A DNA stretch of 5,146 nucleotides from an uncultured Mycoplasmatota bacterium (GTDB taxonomy: Bacteria; Bacillota_I; Bacilli_A; RF39; UBA660). The stretch is taken from NCBI GenBank assembly GCA_947384645.1, contig CANDHX010000100.1:1-5146 (forward strand), written 5' to 3'. The notes under the pieces were generated by a model that saw nothing but the letters and a program-made list of their open reading frames with translations, was not told the origin of the DNA and made no database searches. Every line of letters starts with the position of its first letter. Within the stretch, counting starts at the first letter, position 1. A program made the translations under genes and the position numbers. Shown piece after piece: positions 5,101 to 5,146 of the stretch.

Positions 5101-5146
5101 AGATCGGAAGAGCGTCGTGTAGGGAAAGAGTGTAACTGTAGGTGTA
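5101..5146. other. Illumina P5-side adapter remnant (artificial sequence)
   Basis: Bases 5101-5133 match the reverse complement of the TruSeq universal (read-1) adapter, beginning AGATCGGAAGAGCGTCGTGT. The following AACTGTAG (5134-5141) fits an 8-base index, and GTGTA (5142-5146) the start of the P5 primer complement. This is not genomic sequence. Confidence 0.97.

Overview
The window is a 5,055-base genomic insert (46-5100) with Illumina TruSeq-type adapter, index and primer remnants at both ends (1-45 and 5101-5146). Only the insert is biological. It is AT-rich. It has strong GGAGG-type ribosome binding sites, SigA/sigma70-like promoters with extended TGn -10 boxes, short intergenic gaps and U-tract terminators. 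No TGA stop is seen among the five visible stops (three TAA, two TAG), and Trp is encoded by TGG. Together these suggest a low-GC Gram-positive bacterium (Firmicutes/Bacillota in the broad sense). The genus cannot be named from the sequence alone.

Every credible gene lies on the minus strand, so transcription runs right to left. At the right edge is the C-terminal end of a sigma-70-family (probably ECF-type) sigma factor (4942-5100, cut by the adapter). It overlaps by 11 bases a single-pass membrane protein (4248-4952) that is very probably its anti-sigma factor or membrane regulator. A rho-independent terminator (4212-4240) closes this operon. Next come a seven-helix membrane protein of unknown function (3504-4145, GTG start) and a 420-residue soluble protein with DUF4026-like and C-terminal DUF2314-like character (2164-3426, GTG start, its own strong promoter). 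A 168-base gap follows, holding a terminator, an unexplained 19-base dyad and another promoter. It leads to a 90-codon-class acidic small protein (1723-1986) whose stop codon sits in the loop of an AT-rich terminator hairpin. Only two bases past that terminator begins an extended -10 promoter driving the last gene (1650 down to 46). That gene codes for at least 535 residues and is truncated by the left adapter. Its last ~100 residues look like a RelE/ParE-superfamily domain fused to a long helical region.

The sigma and anti-sigma pair form one translationally coupled signalling module. The four genes downstream appear to be mostly separate short transcription units. Nothing in the sequence proves that they are controlled by that sigma factor, because the three well-formed promoters are housekeeping-type. 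The most intriguing item is the large RelE-like fusion preceded by a small acidic protein. It could be a toxin/partner arrangement, but that is inference. No mobile element, CRISPR array, rRNA or tRNA was seen.
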